Shown: positions 39,634 through 52,966, numbered from the stretch's first letter. The stretch: 64,000 nucleotides of DNA from Neocallimastix lanati (nom. inval.) (GCA_016946835.1 JACVTC010000136.1:128501-192500), one strand, 5' to 3'. Numbers and translations: made by a program. Notes: a model not told the origin generated them from the letters alone.

Positions 39634-42600
39634 ATGAAATCTAATTATACCAAACAAAAGAAACAGATGAGTATTACCTCATTTTTTAGTACTCCTAAAA
39701 CAAAAAAAATTGTGAAAGAGCAAAATGAAACACCAGAATCAAAGAATGATTCACCAAGTTCAATACACAGTATTGAAAATCAAAATTTAAATACTCTTGA
39801 ATCACCTAACACAAGAAAGAAGGAAGAATTTATCATAAAAAATATTCAAAATTTAAAATTAGAACAAGAAAAAATATATAATTCTGGTAAAGAAAATGTT
39901 AGTAAGAACAGCAAAAAGAAATTAGCTGAAGATAATTATACATATGATAAAAATGAGGAATCCGATTCAGAAGATGAAATGCCCATTATGTATAAGAAAA
40001 AAGTAATTTTATTATATGTATTATATTTATTTATCAGAATATTAACATTAATGTTAAAAAAATTAATAGTAATAATATTAAAAAAAATTTTTTTTCTTCC
40101 CTTTTTTCTTTCTTTTGTTTTTTTTATTGATTTAAAAAATTATTAAAATTCTAATATACTAATGAAAAATAATATATACGAAATCATTTAATTAAACAAT
40201 AGGCTAAAAGAATAAAAATTGATAATGTTAATGATTATGATTCACCAAACTCTGAACCAATGAAGGAAAATTTAAAAGAAGGTATATTTTTTAGTAAATT
40301 TGAATTTATTAATAAAACATTTATTTTTTTGTAAATAAATAAGTATTTCTAATTCATTGAACAAATGAATAATAAATTTAGAAGAAGAAGCAGAACCTCC
40401 AAAAAAAGAATTAAGACACTTAAGAAGAGGAACACAAATGAGAAAAAGAATAAATTATAAAGAAGATGACAGTGACTCTAGTGATTCTTCAGATAGTGAT
40501 AATAGTGATGAATATATACCTAAAAATGAGGAATCAGGTAAAATTAAATTATACTTCATTTTTTAAATAAAATAGAAATGAATTTCTTATAAAAATTCAT
40601 TCTATAATATATTTCGAAATATTAAATATTTAATAATTCTCGTCAAATGATATAATTGTTAAAATATTTTTTAATTAATCAATTTTGCAATAAATAATTA
40701 TTATTATTAATTATTATTATTATAAAAATTTTTAAAAAAAATCGCAAATATATATATATTGACATTTAAATAAAGATGAAGATGAATATAAAGATGAAGT
40801 AGTGGAAGAAGAAGAGCCAGAAACTGCATCAGAAGAAAGTAATGATGATATTGAATATGAAGATACCAAAAAGAAATCAAATAAAAGAATTAATTTAAGT
40901 AGAAGTAGAAGTAGTACTACTAGTACTGTTACTAGTCCAAGTTCATATAGAAGTCCGAAGGAAAAATTAAGTGCATTTAGATCACCAAAAATGGCAAATA
41001 AATCATTATTTGGTATAAGTACTCAACAGGAAAAGCGTAAAGAAAAAGAAGAAAAATTCAAGGAGAAAAACGAAGATCGTTACAGTTGGTTAATGGATGT
41101 TAGAGATGAAAATGGTAAAAGACCAGGAGATGAGGATTATGATCCACGTACCCTATATATCCCTCCTTCAGCCTGGAAAAAATTTACACCATTTGAACGT
41201 CAATATTGGGAAATTAAATGTAAGCATTGGGAAAAAGTTGTATTCTTTAAGAAAGGTAAATTTTATGAACTTTATGAAAAAGATGCAGATATTGGTCATC
41301 AAGAATTTGACTTAAAAATGACTGATCGTGTCAATATGAGAATGGTTGGTGTTCCAGAAGCCTCATTTGAGCAATGGGCCTCACAATTTGTTGCTAAAGG
41401 TTATAAGGTAGCCAAGGTTGATCAAATGGAAACTGCATTAAAGAAAAGTATGAATGCTAGAAATTCAAAAAGTAAAGAAGAAAAGGTAATTAAACGTGAG
41501 CTTTCCCAAGTTTTAACAGCTGGTACTTTGGTTGATTCAGGTTTCCTAACAAATGATATGAGTGCATTCTGTATGAGTATTAAGGAAGAATTACAACCTA
41601 TTAAAGGGGTATCAGAATCATATATGGTAACCGAAGATCGTTCGCCACCAAAATTTGGTGTTTGTATTGTGGATACTACTACTGCCACATTTAAATTTTC
41701 ATCATTTGTCGATGATATTGATAGAACTAGATTTGAAACTCTTTTGATTCAATATAAACCTAAAGAAATTGTAATAGAGCGTGGTGGTTTAAGTCAACGT
41801 ACCATTCAAATGTTAAAACGAATTGTTGGTAATAAAGATCAATGGAATGTTTTAATACCAGAAAAGGAATTCTGGGGACCAGAAAAAACTGAATTAGAAT
41901 TAAAAATTAATGATTATTTCTCGGAATCTAAGGTCAAAGAAAGTGGAGATGATAATAATAGTGAGAATGATTCCTCGATGGATATTGATTCAAATGATAA
42001 AAATATTCCGGCGGATTGGCCTCATGTATTAAAGCAAGCTGTAAAGGAACCTGTTCTTCTTTCGGCTATTGGTGGTCTTTTATGGTACCTTCAATCCTTA
42101 AAAATAGATCGGGAATTATTCTCACTTAAAAACTTTAGTTTTTATGATCCAGTTAATGATGCTTCAAGTCTTATATTAGATGGTCAAACGTTAATGAATT
42201 TGGAAGTATTTCAAAATAACGGAGATGGTTCTAGTGAAGGTACTCTCTTTGAACTACTAGAACATTGTACCACACCATTCGGTAAAAGACAATTCCGTAA
42301 TTGGGTATGTCATCCTTTAAGAGCTATTGATGCCATTGAAGACAGATTAAACGCTTCAGATGATATGTTAAACATTTATGTTGAAGAAAATAATTCTTCT
42401 TTAGTCGACTATATTGATACCATTTTAAGGAAACTACCTGATCTAGAAAGAATTATTAGTCGTATTCATGCCGGTTCTTGTAAAGTTAAAGAATTTATTC
42501 AATCTTTGAAAGCATTTACTATTATTATGGAATTATTTATTAATGTGTTAAATTCACAAGTTGATAATTTAACATCCAAAAGATTGAAGGAAATTGCTCA

Positions 42601-43945
42601 ATTTGGATTCTTTGATGTTTTAAAAGAAGAATTAGAATGGTTCCGGAGTGCCTTTGATTGGGAAAGAGCTACTAAAGAAAATAATATTACTCCTATCGAG
42701 GGTTATGATGAAAATTATGATGAAACTAAACAAGCCATTCAAGAAATTGAATTGGAATTGCAAAGTTATCTTCGTAAGGTTCAGAAAAAATTGGGATCCA
42801 AGGAAGTCGTTTATAAAGACTTAGGTAAAGAAATTTATCAAATTCAAGTTCCTAAAAGATTAGTTAAATCTGTTCCCAAAGATTGGATTCAAATGTCTAA
42901 AACTCAAGCAGTCATTCGTTACTACAACGAAGGCCTCCGAAGTGATATTCAACGCTTAAATGAAGCAAAAGAATTATTTAATGATGCTGAAGGTGCAGTT
43001 AAACAACGTATCTATCAAAGATTTGATGTTCATTACGATAAATGGCTAAAGGTTATTAAACTAGTTGCAGAAGTCGATTGTTTAGCTTGTTTAGCTCGTT
43101 GTCGTGAAGTCTTAGGAGAACCTTCATGTCGTCCAGAGTTTGTAAGTACTCTTGACAGTGATATGAACGAAAATAGTGTATTAGAATTAACTGAGTTGAG
43201 ACATCCATGTATAAATGTCGGCGTCACCCAAGACTTTATTCCTAATGATACCTATTTGGGTGGTGTTTATAATGAATTAGATGGTAGTATGGATACCGGT
43301 AAGGAAAGACCAAAACTTATTCTTTTAACAGGACCTAATATGGGTGGTAAATCTACTCTTTTACGTCAAACCTGTATAGCAGTCATTATGGCACAAATTG
43401 GTTGTTATGTTCCTGCAAGTAAATGTCGTTTAACTCCGTTTGATCGTATCTTCACAAGAATTGGTGCCAATGATAATATTTTAGCAGGACAGAGTACCTT
43501 CATGATTGAATTAGCTGAAACATCCAAAATTTTAAAGGAAGCTACTCCACGCTCTTTAGTTATTTTAGATGAATTAGGTCGTGGTACCAGTACTTTTGAT
43601 GGTTTCTCGATTGCCTACTCCGTCTTAAACTATATTATTACACAAATCCGTTGTATTGGTCTATTCTCTACCCATTATGGTATGCTTACTGAAGAATATA
43701 AGAATAATCCGTTAGTAGCTTGTAAATTCATGAGTTTCCATAGTGATGAAGAAAATCATGAAGTTATCTTCCTCTATAAACTTACAGATGGTGTTTGTCC
43801 TAAAAGTTATGGTATGAATGTTGCTAATATAGCTGGTGTACCGAAATCTATTGTTCTTCAAGCCGAAACAGTAGCCGCGGAATTTGAAAAATCGTCAAAA
43901 ATTCAAGATTCTGAATTAACAACGTAAGTAATTTATTTTTTTTTT

Positions 43946-43979
<34 letters not shown>

Positions 43980-43986
43980 TTGTCTA

Positions 43987-44017
<31 letters not shown>

Positions 44018-44351
44018 TATTTATTTTTATTTGTATATTTATTTATTTTTTATTTTTGTTTCTGCTTTATAAAAATATATATGTTTATGTTGTATTAACA
44101 AATTTTTTAAAAAAAATAATAATAATAATAATAAATTCAAATTTTAATAACATAATATTTCCATATTTATATATTTATATATTTATTTTTATAAATTATC
44201 AATTTAAAATTTTAGTACGAATGATTTAACCATGATTCATCAGTCTGATTTTGCTTATTTATTTAATGCTAAGAAGTCAGATGTTTTAGATGATATCAAT
44301 ATAAAAATGGCTAAAACTATAAAGGCTATATATTGTTCATTACAAAAATAA
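39634..44351 (+). CDS. MSH6: DNA mismatch repair protein MSH6
   Basis: Five exons: 39634-40002, 40203-40281, 40382-40537, 40776-43923, 44216-44351; phases agree, giving 1295 aa. Mismatch recognition subunit of MutS-alpha with MSH2; nuclear. Visible features: PCNA-binding PIP box QMSITSFF at residues 11-18; acidic, Lys-rich disordered N-terminus spread over exons 1-3; mismatch-binding FYE within KGKFYELYEKDADIG (F364, E366), the Phe-x-Glu that probes mismatches; connector and lever regions; CHPLRAIDAIEDRLNAS; Walker A GPNMGGKST (about 1054-1062); Walker B VILDELGRGTSTFDG (about 1129-1143); STHYGML; and a small last exon with the C-terminal helices (MIHQSDFAYLFN). No PWWP domain, as in other fungi. 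Introns carry GT-AG ends; the last follows 'aac|gtaagt'. Codon use is richer in G/C than in surrounding DNA. All catalytic motifs are intact. Confidence 0.95.
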
Positions 44352-44502
44352 AATATCAAATCATCATCATCATTTATTTCAATATATAAAAAATAATTAT
44401 TAATTTATACCATTTAAAATATATATATATATTATAAGAATCTTTATAGTCACAAATTTTAAGTAATTTATAAATTTATTTTATTTATTTATTTTATTTT
44501 AT

Positions 44503-44548
<46 letters not shown>

Positions 44549-44621
44549 ACGTTAAATATTCTTTCAATTATTATTAAAGTGTAAATATTTTATTTTTATT
44601 TTTTTTTATCTCCTATAAAAG

Positions 44622-44668
<47 letters not shown>

Positions 44669-45021
44669 CATTAATCTATCTTTACGTAACCTAATTTATA
44701 ATATTTAATTTTATAAATATATATATATATATATAAATTTTCATTCATTTAATTTTAAAAATAAATATTTTCATTCATTTTTATTGTTAGTTTTCTTAAA
44801 ACTTTTAACTTTTGTGTCTTTCCTTTTTTTTTTTTTTTTTTTATTATTGTTATAATTATTTTTTATATAATTTATATATATATAAATTTATTTAAATTTT
44901 TATATTTAAAGCCTTTTTTATTTTATCTAAAATCATTGAATTAAATCAAGAATACAATAAAATATGCGATAACATCATATTATCACAAGATAAAAGCTTT
45001 ATTTATATTTTATATTTATAT

Positions 45022-45108
<87 letters not shown>

Positions 45109-46018
45109 TTTCATTTTACTGCCTTTTTTAATAGATTCATATGTGCTAATCATGAATTTAAATATATTAATAAAGGTTAATTAAATATAACAGTACTATT
45201 AAAAATTAGTCCTGCATATCAATTTGTGGATCATCATTGATCACATGTTAGGATACATTTCCTAAATTGAAAAAAGGTTATATAGATATAAATATTGTAT
45301 GTGGTTGTGGCTTGTCTTTTCCAATATCTCCAAATCTTGTGATTTTGTAATTGTCACTAAGAGCGTCGACACCAAAATGGTATGACATGAGAGCAATTTA
45401 TGTGGTCATCCTGATACACCGGCTATAAAATTTGTCTGATATTAGATGTCTTTTGTGGCTGTAATAATTTGATTAAGACTTAACAATAGTCCAAAAAAAA
45501 AAAATTAATAAAATTTATAAAATTAAAAAAATAAATAATTAAAATTAAAATTAAACTTTATATAAAGAACACTAATAAATATTAATATATTATAAATGTT
45601 GATATTGGAATCTTCTTAATAAATTAATAAATAATTAATTCAATTATTTTCCATCTTACAACAATTATTATTATTAATTTTTAATTTATCAGTGGACCAA
45701 TAGTTTCAGGTTTATAATTCAACAACAATAATTTCAAAAAAAAAAAAAAAAGTATAAAATAAAAAAAATTCAGCCCAATTTTTAGTTCTTTGAAAAATTT
45801 TTACAAAAACATAAACTAAAATAATAATTAAATATATAATTAAAAAAAAAAAAAGAAATAAAAATAATAATTATAAAAAAAAAAAAAAAATTATAAAAAA
45901 ATAAAATAAAATAAAAAATAATTAATTAATTACTTAAAAAGAAAAATAAATAAATATAAAATTAACAAATAAAAAAGTATATCCAAACAAATATAAAATA
46001 TTGATTATACCAACCAAA
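44352..46018. other. Intergenic region between MSH6 and the CPBP units
   Basis: Contains A-runs at 44508-44545 and 44628-44667 and a (TTTA)n tract at about 45017-45111. 45180-45490 is less AT-rich and includes 'aagagcgtcgac', also present near the 3' end of LINE-B, but the rest does not align by eye. From about 45515 the sequence matches the flank repeated at 53865 and 62235, marking the left edge of the duplicated CPBP unit. Confidence 0.5.
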
Positions 46019-46723
46019 ATGACAAGCAATAAAAATACTGAAAATAATGTAAATTCTATGTCCGAAGAGGACAAGAAATCAATGGAATTTTTAAAATCTC
46101 AAGAAGAACAAGTAGTTGTTATTGATATTCCAAACCAAAAAAGCGAAAATGAAACTTCTGAGACTGAAAAGAAAAAAAAGCATGTAAACTTTTTTAAGCA
46201 ATTTTTAATACCAAGAGTATATTATACTGCTATAGTGGTTTATTTGTTGTCTGTGGTAACAAATATTATTGTTTCGATTTTATTGGAAGTATTAAATTTA
46301 AATGATGAAGATGGTAAAAGTTTAAATGAAGAAGGACTAGAAGAGATATTAGCTAAAACTAATTATAGTTATATATTAGTGTTATATATAGTTTTAATAG
46401 GTCCAATTCTCGAAGAATTAGTTTTTAGATTAATACTTTTCAGAGGTATATCAATCATTGGAGAAAAGATTGGTAAAAATAATAAATTTATTCGTAGATT
46501 TATTAAATTTTTAGCATACCTAATATCTAGTGCTGTTTTTGCATTTGGACATTTCGCATTTAGTTTTAAAGTACTTATATCTGATTTCGCAAATTTCCCA
46601 TTTTATTTCATTATGGGTATTTATTTAGCTATTGCGTATGACTACGATGGATACTTTTTAGCAGCTGTGTTAACACATATATTAAATAATTCTGTTGCAA
46701 CGTTATTAAATTTTCTTTTTTGA
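46019..46723 (+). CDS. CPBP-family intramembrane metalloprotease, copy 1
   Basis: 234 aa from the ATG at 46019; the in-frame TTG at 46001 is not used, and copy 3 lacks a comparable extension. N-terminal 55 residues are polar, rich in Glu and Lys (cytosolic). Then hydrophobic segments: about 63-93, 117-146, 164-185, 192-207 and 212-234. The CPBP (Abi/CAAX protease, Rce1-like) motifs are complete: EELVFR (E132, E133, R137), FxxxH as FAFGH (H178) and HxxxN as HILNN (H220, N224). These bind the catalytic metal within the membrane. Substrate unknown: prenyl-CAAX cleavage is possible, but the short form looks like bacterial members of the family, so acquisition from bacteria is plausible (inference). 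No introns. First of three copies, 8.3 kb from the next. Confidence 0.8.
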   Translation: MTSNKNTENNVNSMSEEDKKSMEFLKSQEEQVVVIDIPNQKSENETSETEKKKKHVNFFKQFLIPRVYYTAIVVYLLSVVTNIIVSILLEVLNLNDEDGKSLNEEGLEEILAKTNYSYILVLYIVLIGPILEELVFRLILFRGISIIGEKIGKNNKFIRRFIKFLAYLISSAVFAFGHFAFSFKVLISDFANFPFYFIMGIYLAIAYDYDGYFLAAVLTHILNNSVATLLNFLF

Positions 46724-47381
46724 GTTTATAAAATGATAATAATGAAGTAATTTAAACTTTATTATTTTCTAAATGATACATTAAAAATCAGTTACAAAAA
46801 TATTTTTATTAAATAAAATTTAAAAATGAATATTTATAGTAATGATATGATTATTATTATTATTATTATTTTAATAAAATATTTATTTTTATTTTTATTT
46901 ATAAATTTTTTTTAAAAAATAAAAATATGTTGTTACCTAAGATTTTAAAAAAGAAATAGATTAAATAAATCGTAAACAAAATTTCAAAATAAGAAAAAAT
47001 TAAATAAATAAATAAATAAATAAAGTTTAGAAAATAAAAAAAATAAAATAAATTAAATTAATGAATATAATATTTTGTGTCAACAATTATTGTTAATAAT
47101 AACTTTAGTGGATAGCAACACTATTTATTTTAAGAATGTTAACTTATTTTTTTTTTTTTTTTATTATTTTATAATTAACTGATGATCATGTTACTACACG
47201 TAGTATTCATCACACCGAAATTTTTATAACTTTTGAACTTATTTTTATTCTTTATTACATTAAATTTTTTATGAAAAAATTAAAAATTTTTTTTTTTTTT
47301 TTTTTTTTTTATTTAATCTCTTACATACGTTTATATAATACCTGCCTGGCCAAATTTTAAATGAATAAATAATTCTTTTGC

Positions 47382-47395
47382 TGTTAATCCTTCGG
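47382..47395. repeat. Target-site duplication of LINE-A, left
   Basis: 'tgttaatccttcgg' here and at 52823-52836, directly after the LINE-A poly(A). The empty site is preserved in unit 2 as 'tgttaatcctttgg' followed by 'aataggaattttt' (about 55702). Confidence 0.9.
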
Positions 47396-48055
47396 CTCCC
47401 CGAGCAGGGGTGTACTCGATTTATGTATTTAAATCGCCTGCAAGGGGAATTAACTTTACTCTTATAAAGTAGATCCACAGTACTGGTGCAAAATAGTAGT
47501 AAAGTTATATTTTGTGTTAATTAATAACATTATGCGCAATGGTAATGTTATTGGTAAAATTTTTCTGGTGAACACTCACTGCGGAATATAATGGTGCATT
47601 TTTGGAACATTGTTAAATAAGTTACACCCAAGAATTAGTAATACATTTTCATTGTATTTCTATTTTCATGTAGTATTACTATTCTCATGTAAGAATCTAT
47701 TGTATTCAATTGTATTTCAACTTTATATTTCATGTATCACGTTGTAAGAGATTGATTCACTCTAAATCTTGTAGTAATTTATTTAACTCTTTACTAATTT
47801 TGTGCCATTTTATTTCATCAATTCAATCTTAGTCATTAAATACTTTATGATATTCAATTTAAATAATATACTGAAAAAAGTGCTAAATCAAATTATTTTT
47901 CAATCATTCAACAAACTACTAATTATCGAAATTATTTACTCCAAAAAGATATAAAATTATTACAATTCTCATTATACTCAAGACTTTATAATAAAAATTG
48001 ACTTTTTTTTATTTTTTTTTTTTTAGTTATTAATTTTTAGTTTTTTATTACTATT

Positions 48056-51000
48056 ATGGAAATCCAATTTATAAGAAATAAGAATTTCATTCTAAGAGGT
48101 TCAAGGTGCCACGGTATACCAATGGAGAATACGAAACTACTCTTTATCCGCGGACTTCGATCTTGGCCAGAAATCAAAATGAGAAGACATTTAAAGAAAA
48201 CTCTGAATGAATTAAATGATAAGGTTTTATCAGTTAAACGTATTGCTAATTTTAATGATGCATTCTTTAAAATTAAAATAGTAGGTAATGAAGAAGAATT
48301 AACATCTATTACTGATTGTATTGTTAATAGTTTCAAACGTGCTTCAATTAACGTTATTAATTGTAGCAAAAGGAATCATAAATACAGTTTTTCTTCACTC
48401 AAAAGGAAACATTTTGCCTTATCAGAAAAAGTGAATTCATCTTATAATATCAACTTATTCACTACTTCAAATTCAAATGCAGATTCAAGTCAAAATTCAA
48501 ATTCAAGTTCAAATACAGATTCATGTTCAAGTTCAAGTACAAGCTCAAGTTCAAGTTCAAGTACAAGTTCAAGTACAAGCTCAAGTTCAAGTTCAAGTAC
48601 AAGTTTAAGTACAAGTTCAAGTACAGGTTCAAGTTCAAGTTCAAGTCCAAGTTCAAGTACAATTTCAAGTTCAAGTTCAAGTACAAGTTCAAGTACAAGT
48701 TCAAGTACAAGTTCAAGTTCAAGTTCAAGTTCAAGTTCAAGTACAAGTTCAAGTTCAATTTCAAATTTATGTTTAAATTCAGTTTCAAGCTCAGATTCAA
48801 ATTCAAATTTCAGTTCAATCAATTATAATAATTCCAATAATATTAATAACACTCATATTAATAATAATACAGTTAAAGAATTTTCTCTATGTGTCAGTTG
48901 GAATACTAATGGATGGAACTTTGATAAAAAAGACAGTGTTGAATTCTTTATTTCAATGTACAAACCACTTTTCTTATGCTTTCAGGAAACAGGAAATGGT
49001 TCAGGTTCTAGCAGTAAATATCCATGTCGAGTATCATTAAAAAACTACAAATATTTCTTCAAAAAAGCTAATAATGAAATTCCCGGTAAAAGAGGTCTTT
49101 ATATTGGGTTTCATAATTCTTGTCAAGCCTCTCTTGAAAACTACACTTATGAGTATATTATTTCCTTGTATACTTATAATTTTTGGAATTTCACTAAATG
49201 TTCTATTGGTAATGTGTACGTACCTCATAGTGGCCATAGCCTTCATGCTAGAGCTGCTAGAATTGAAATATTGTCTTGGTTAAATAGTCACTCTTCTCAT
49301 CCTTCAATGTTGGTTGGTGATTTTAATTTACCTACTGAGAAATTAAGTAATTTGCTCTCTAAATTTAGTAATTGGAAAATTCTTCCCTTATGGGGCTCCC
49401 CAATTTCATGGAGTAGAGGTAATAGAGAATCTGATATAGATCATGCGATTGTCAATGATCATATGTTAGATTTACTTTCATATGGTACTTTTATTGACTT
49501 TCCCCCATTTCGGATCATAAACCTTTATTAATAAAAGGTAAATGTTTTTCATCAGTTAATTCAGATAATTCTTTCTCTCTGCCTAAAAAGACAGTTAAAT
49601 GGGATAGATTAAAATGTATAAATGAAAAAGAATCAATTTTTGACAACAACTATTTTAGTGTATTAGAGGAAGTGATTCCAGATCCTAATATTAGTATTGA
49701 TGATATTTCAAAGAAATTTATTTCAACTTCATTCAATATTGCTAAGGAACTTAATATCACGTCAATTTCAGAAGTTCGAAAATCTTTTTTTCATATGTCG
49801 CAGAAAATATTTAATTTGCAAAAACTCAAAATGAAATTATATAAATCCATTAAAAGAAGAGGTTCTTATCATAATTTAGATGAATTTGAAGAATTAATTG
49901 ATAAATATAATAGAATGTGCAAAATTATTCATCATATGTGTAATATTTATAGGAAAACTGAATACCAACATTGGATTAATACAGGATGTGAATATATGAA
50001 ATCTCATAACCCTAAAAAAGCTTGGAAATGGCTTAAAACAACAGCAAAAGTAGATAAATTTAAAAATATGTCAAATTCTCCAGTAAAGGACAAAAATGGT
50101 AAACTAGCTACTTCTACTAAAGAACAGTTAGAAGTATGGCACAATCACTATAAAAAACTTGCTTCAAGCCATTCTGATATCAATAGTGCATTAATCGAAT
50201 GGTATAATAAATTTTCCAATGGAACAATTAGGTATACGAGACACAATGAATGGGATATAAATCAAGACATCAGTATAGAAGAAATTAGAGAAGCAATTTT
50301 GGCTACTCCAAATTTTAAAGCTTCAGGCCCGGATGGAATTCCTATTGAATTTTATAAAGCTTTAATTCCTCCGGATGACGAAAATTCAGTAAATAATTCT
50401 TCTTCTGGTTTAAATTGTTTACAGAAGATATACTCAAGAATTTGGAATGGAGAATTTCCTAGCTCATGGAATGAAGCAAGTATTATATCTATTCCTAAAA
50501 AAGGAGATGATCTATCTGATTGTGACAATTATCGAGGTATCTCTCTGATTAACAATGGTATTAAACTCATTTCGAAAATAGTCTCCAAAAGAATTTCAGA
50601 ATATGGACTTAAAAATAATTTTATTAGGCCAGAGCAATTTGGATTTCGTACTAAAGAAGAATGTGTTAGTTTATTTATTTCAATTCGAGAAATTTGTCAA
50701 AGGCGTAAAAATGATAATAAAGAAACTTACCTAGCTTTTCTAGATTTAAAAAAGGCATATGATTCTGTTCCAATAGGTAATATTTTATATAAATTAGATG
50801 CTTTAGGTATTAGAGGTAAATGTTATCAATTTATAAAAAATCTATATTTGACATCCAAAGCTAGTGTTAAAATTGATGATCAATATTCGGAATCTTTTAA
50901 TATTATGAAAGGAGTTAGACAAGGTTGTCCACTATCACCAATTCTTTTCAATCTTTTTATTAATGACATTTTTAATGATGTTTCAGAACTTGGAATTCCT

Positions 51001-52542
51001 TTAGGCGAATCTAGATGTTGTGGTGGACTCTTTGCAGATGATATTGTTCTATGCGCACCGTCAAGAACTAAGTTGAAAAAAATGCTTAAGAAGGTAAATG
51101 AATGGGCTAAATTTAATATGATGAATTTTGGAATTAATAAGTGTGCAACGATGGTGATTCGACCAGACACACCTCTTTTTCAAAATAAAAGAGATCCTAC
51201 TTTTTATCTTGCTGGTCAACCAATTCCAATAACTAAATGTTATACCTATTTAGGTATACCATTTGATAAAAGCTTATCGTTGAAACCTATTATTAAATTA
51301 CTTAACTCTAAAGTAACTAAAGCTCTCTTTTCTGTTAGTAAATTTCTTTCAAATTCCAAAATTCCTATTCCATTTAAGAAGATTATAATTAACTCTTATG
51401 TACTTAGTAAAGTCTCTTACTTTGCACCTTTACTTGGTTCGAATAAAACGAGAACAAATAATACTCAGAAATTAATTAATAAAGGATTAAGATGGATTGC
51501 AGGTATACAAAAAGCCAAATCATTTATTAATGTATATTCTATTTCAAAAGATTTACATATTCCTCCATTGTCAGCTAAGTGTGCTTTGTCTCAGGTCAAA
51601 TGTTTTGATAAATGGAAAAATTCAAATTGTATTATTTCCTATTTAGTTAATAATATTCCAAAATCTAGAAAATATACATGGACAAAAGAAAGTAGAACTC
51701 TTAAACGTAAACTAGAGAAAAGAGGTAATAGCGATAATAAAATCAAGGATTTTTATTGGAAAAGAGATATGAAAATCAATTCTATTAAAGCTGAGTTTTA
51801 TGACAAAAACAAATTCGAAGAAACATCAAAATTTATAAAACTTTGTTATGACTATCCTGATCTTTCATATGGTTTCTATTGGCTATTGAGAGCACGAAGC
51901 GGATATAGATTAGATGCTAGAATTGCTAAAGCTGCAAAAATAGTGGACCAAATGTGTCCTAATTTTTGTCCCTGTTGTAAAAGTAATAAACAATGGATAA
52001 GTCATTGGTTAATTGATTGTCCCTTTTTCAATCATACTCGTAGTAAAGTTAATGATAAAATTTCATTTTTATATAATGCTTATTACCGTGGCAACCTAAC
52101 AAATGATATTGTTAATAGTAATAATGATAATAGTAATAGTAATAATAGTAATAGTTATAATAGTAATAATAATATTAGTAATAGTATTTTTAGTAATGTT
52201 AGTAATAGTATTGAAAATAATGTGTATATTGATTCTAGTGTGTGTGAAAAAGTGTTTAATTTCCTTCTTGGAGGTCGAAGTATTAATAACAGTACAAGGG
52301 AATGGAAGGATCTATTTAAGTGCCAGATGAAATCAGGTGCTTATTCTGATACTCCGTTCTTAGTGGTTACTGCGGCACTTCTCCAATCGATTATACCTAT
52401 TGCTATTGGCCAGCAATGGTCTTTGTTCAATAGGTTCAAATCGAATCGTACTACTACTACCAAGAGCGTCAATGCTGAAGAAACAGTAAGACAGGCCAGC
52501 AGGGCTAGCGCAACCAATGAAGATCATAATTTTGTATCTTAA
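48056..52542 (+). pseudogene. LINE-A polyprotein (EN-RT) with one frameshift
   Basis: Frame 1 runs 48056-49531. Residues about 20-105 predict a strand-helix-strand-strand-helix-strand order (RRM-like). A Ser/Thr-rich tract follows at 48480-48770, then the endonuclease: CVSWNTNGWNF, CFQETGN, VGDFNLP. At the C-run 49502-49506 one base appears missing; the sequence goes on in another frame from 49507 with the SDHKPLL motif that ends the endonuclease, and continues to 52542. That part has the RT: ASGPDGIPIEFYKA, NYRGISLIN, FLDLKKAYDSVP, GVRQGCPLSPILFN, GLFADDIVL (catalytic Asp pair), YTYLGIPF, and the zinc motif CPNFCPCC...HWLIDCP. The tail has KSVNAEETVRQASR. The frameshift is in a homopolymer: real lesion, assembly error or recoding cannot be told apart here. 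Confidence 0.8.
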
Positions 52543-52573
52543 AATTATGATTAACATTGCGAAGTCAAAGTTA

Positions 52574-52597
52574 ATTATTATACTTCAGTATAATAAT
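52574..52597 (+). other. 3' UTR stem-loop of LINE-A
   Basis: ATTATTATAC, loop TTCA, GTATAATAAT: ten perfect base pairs. The deleted LINE-A copies have an eroded version ('attataactaccgtatgataat' at about 53592 and 61972). Candidate recognition structure for the element's reverse transcriptase (inference). Confidence 0.5.
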
Positions 52598-52775
52598 GCC
52601 CTTGTGAAGTCTTACAAATATTAATTAAATGAAACTAGAATATATTATACCATTATTTTATTTTTATTTTGTGTTTTATTTTTTGTTTATTTTTTTATCT
52701 TTTTTTTTTTTTATTATTTTATTACATGTATTTTATCAAATATTTAATTAATAAAGATGAAACAAGTTTGCTGCC

Positions 52776-52822
<47 letters not shown>

Positions 52823-52824
<2 letters not shown>

Positions 52825-52966
52825 TTAATCCTTCGGAATAGGAATTTTTAATATAACAAAATGGTAAAATAACTTGAACTCCAACCGACATCAATATTTG
52901 AATGATATTATCCACATTTCCTTTAGATCCACTATTAATGTTATTAGTTAAATTGTTATCAATGGA
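52823..52966. repeat. Right part of CPBP unit 1 after LINE-A
   Basis: Starts with the right target-site duplication (52823-52836) and continues as in 55704-55849 ('ggaatttttaatataacaaa', 'ttatcaatggattc'). It is cut at about 52966, where LINE-A-derived sequence begins. Confidence 0.8.

Larger units (their letters stand above)
45515..47395. repeat. CPBP segmental-duplication unit 1
   Basis: The left part of a unit seen three times: 45515-47395 continued at 52823-52966 (interrupted by LINE-A), 53865-about 55990, and 62235 to the window end. Shared landmarks are 'actttatataaagaacacta', 'cagtggaccaatagtttcag', the CPBP gene, 'tgttgttacctaagatttta', 'cacgtagtattcatcacacc' and 'aattcttttgctgttaatcc'. 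Confidence 0.85.
47396..52822 (+). mobile_element. LINE-A: full-length APE-type non-LTR retrotransposon
   Basis: 5427 bp bounded by a 14-bp target-site duplication and ending in a poly(A) of about 44 after an AATAAAG signal about 40 nt upstream. The 5' end starts with a small hairpin (CCCC gagca GGGG). The 5' UTR is about 660 bp and contains 'agattgattcactctaaa' (47750-47767), also present in LINE-B. One long coding region (48056-52542, one frameshift) encodes an RRM-like segment, serine tract, endonuclease, reverse transcriptase and a CCHC-like zinc motif. A perfect 10-bp stem-loop lies in the 3' UTR at 52574-52597. It has inserted into unit 1 of the CPBP duplication; unit 2 shows the site before insertion. 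Apparently young. Confidence 0.9.

Noticed and set aside
45320..45400. 'aagagcgtcgac' shared with the LINE-B 3' coding end, suggesting another LINE relic
   Set aside because: Only 12 bases match exactly and the neighbouring DNA does not align, so chance or a very old relic cannot be told apart.
46001..46018. N-terminal extension MIIPTK of the CPBP proteins
   Set aside because: Depends on a TTG start; copy 3 begins at the ATG six codons later, with the same context.
48462..48828. Overlapping long frames on both strands over the LINE-A serine tract
   Set aside because: By-products of the AGTTCA/AGTACA repeat that encodes the Ser tract in the main frame.
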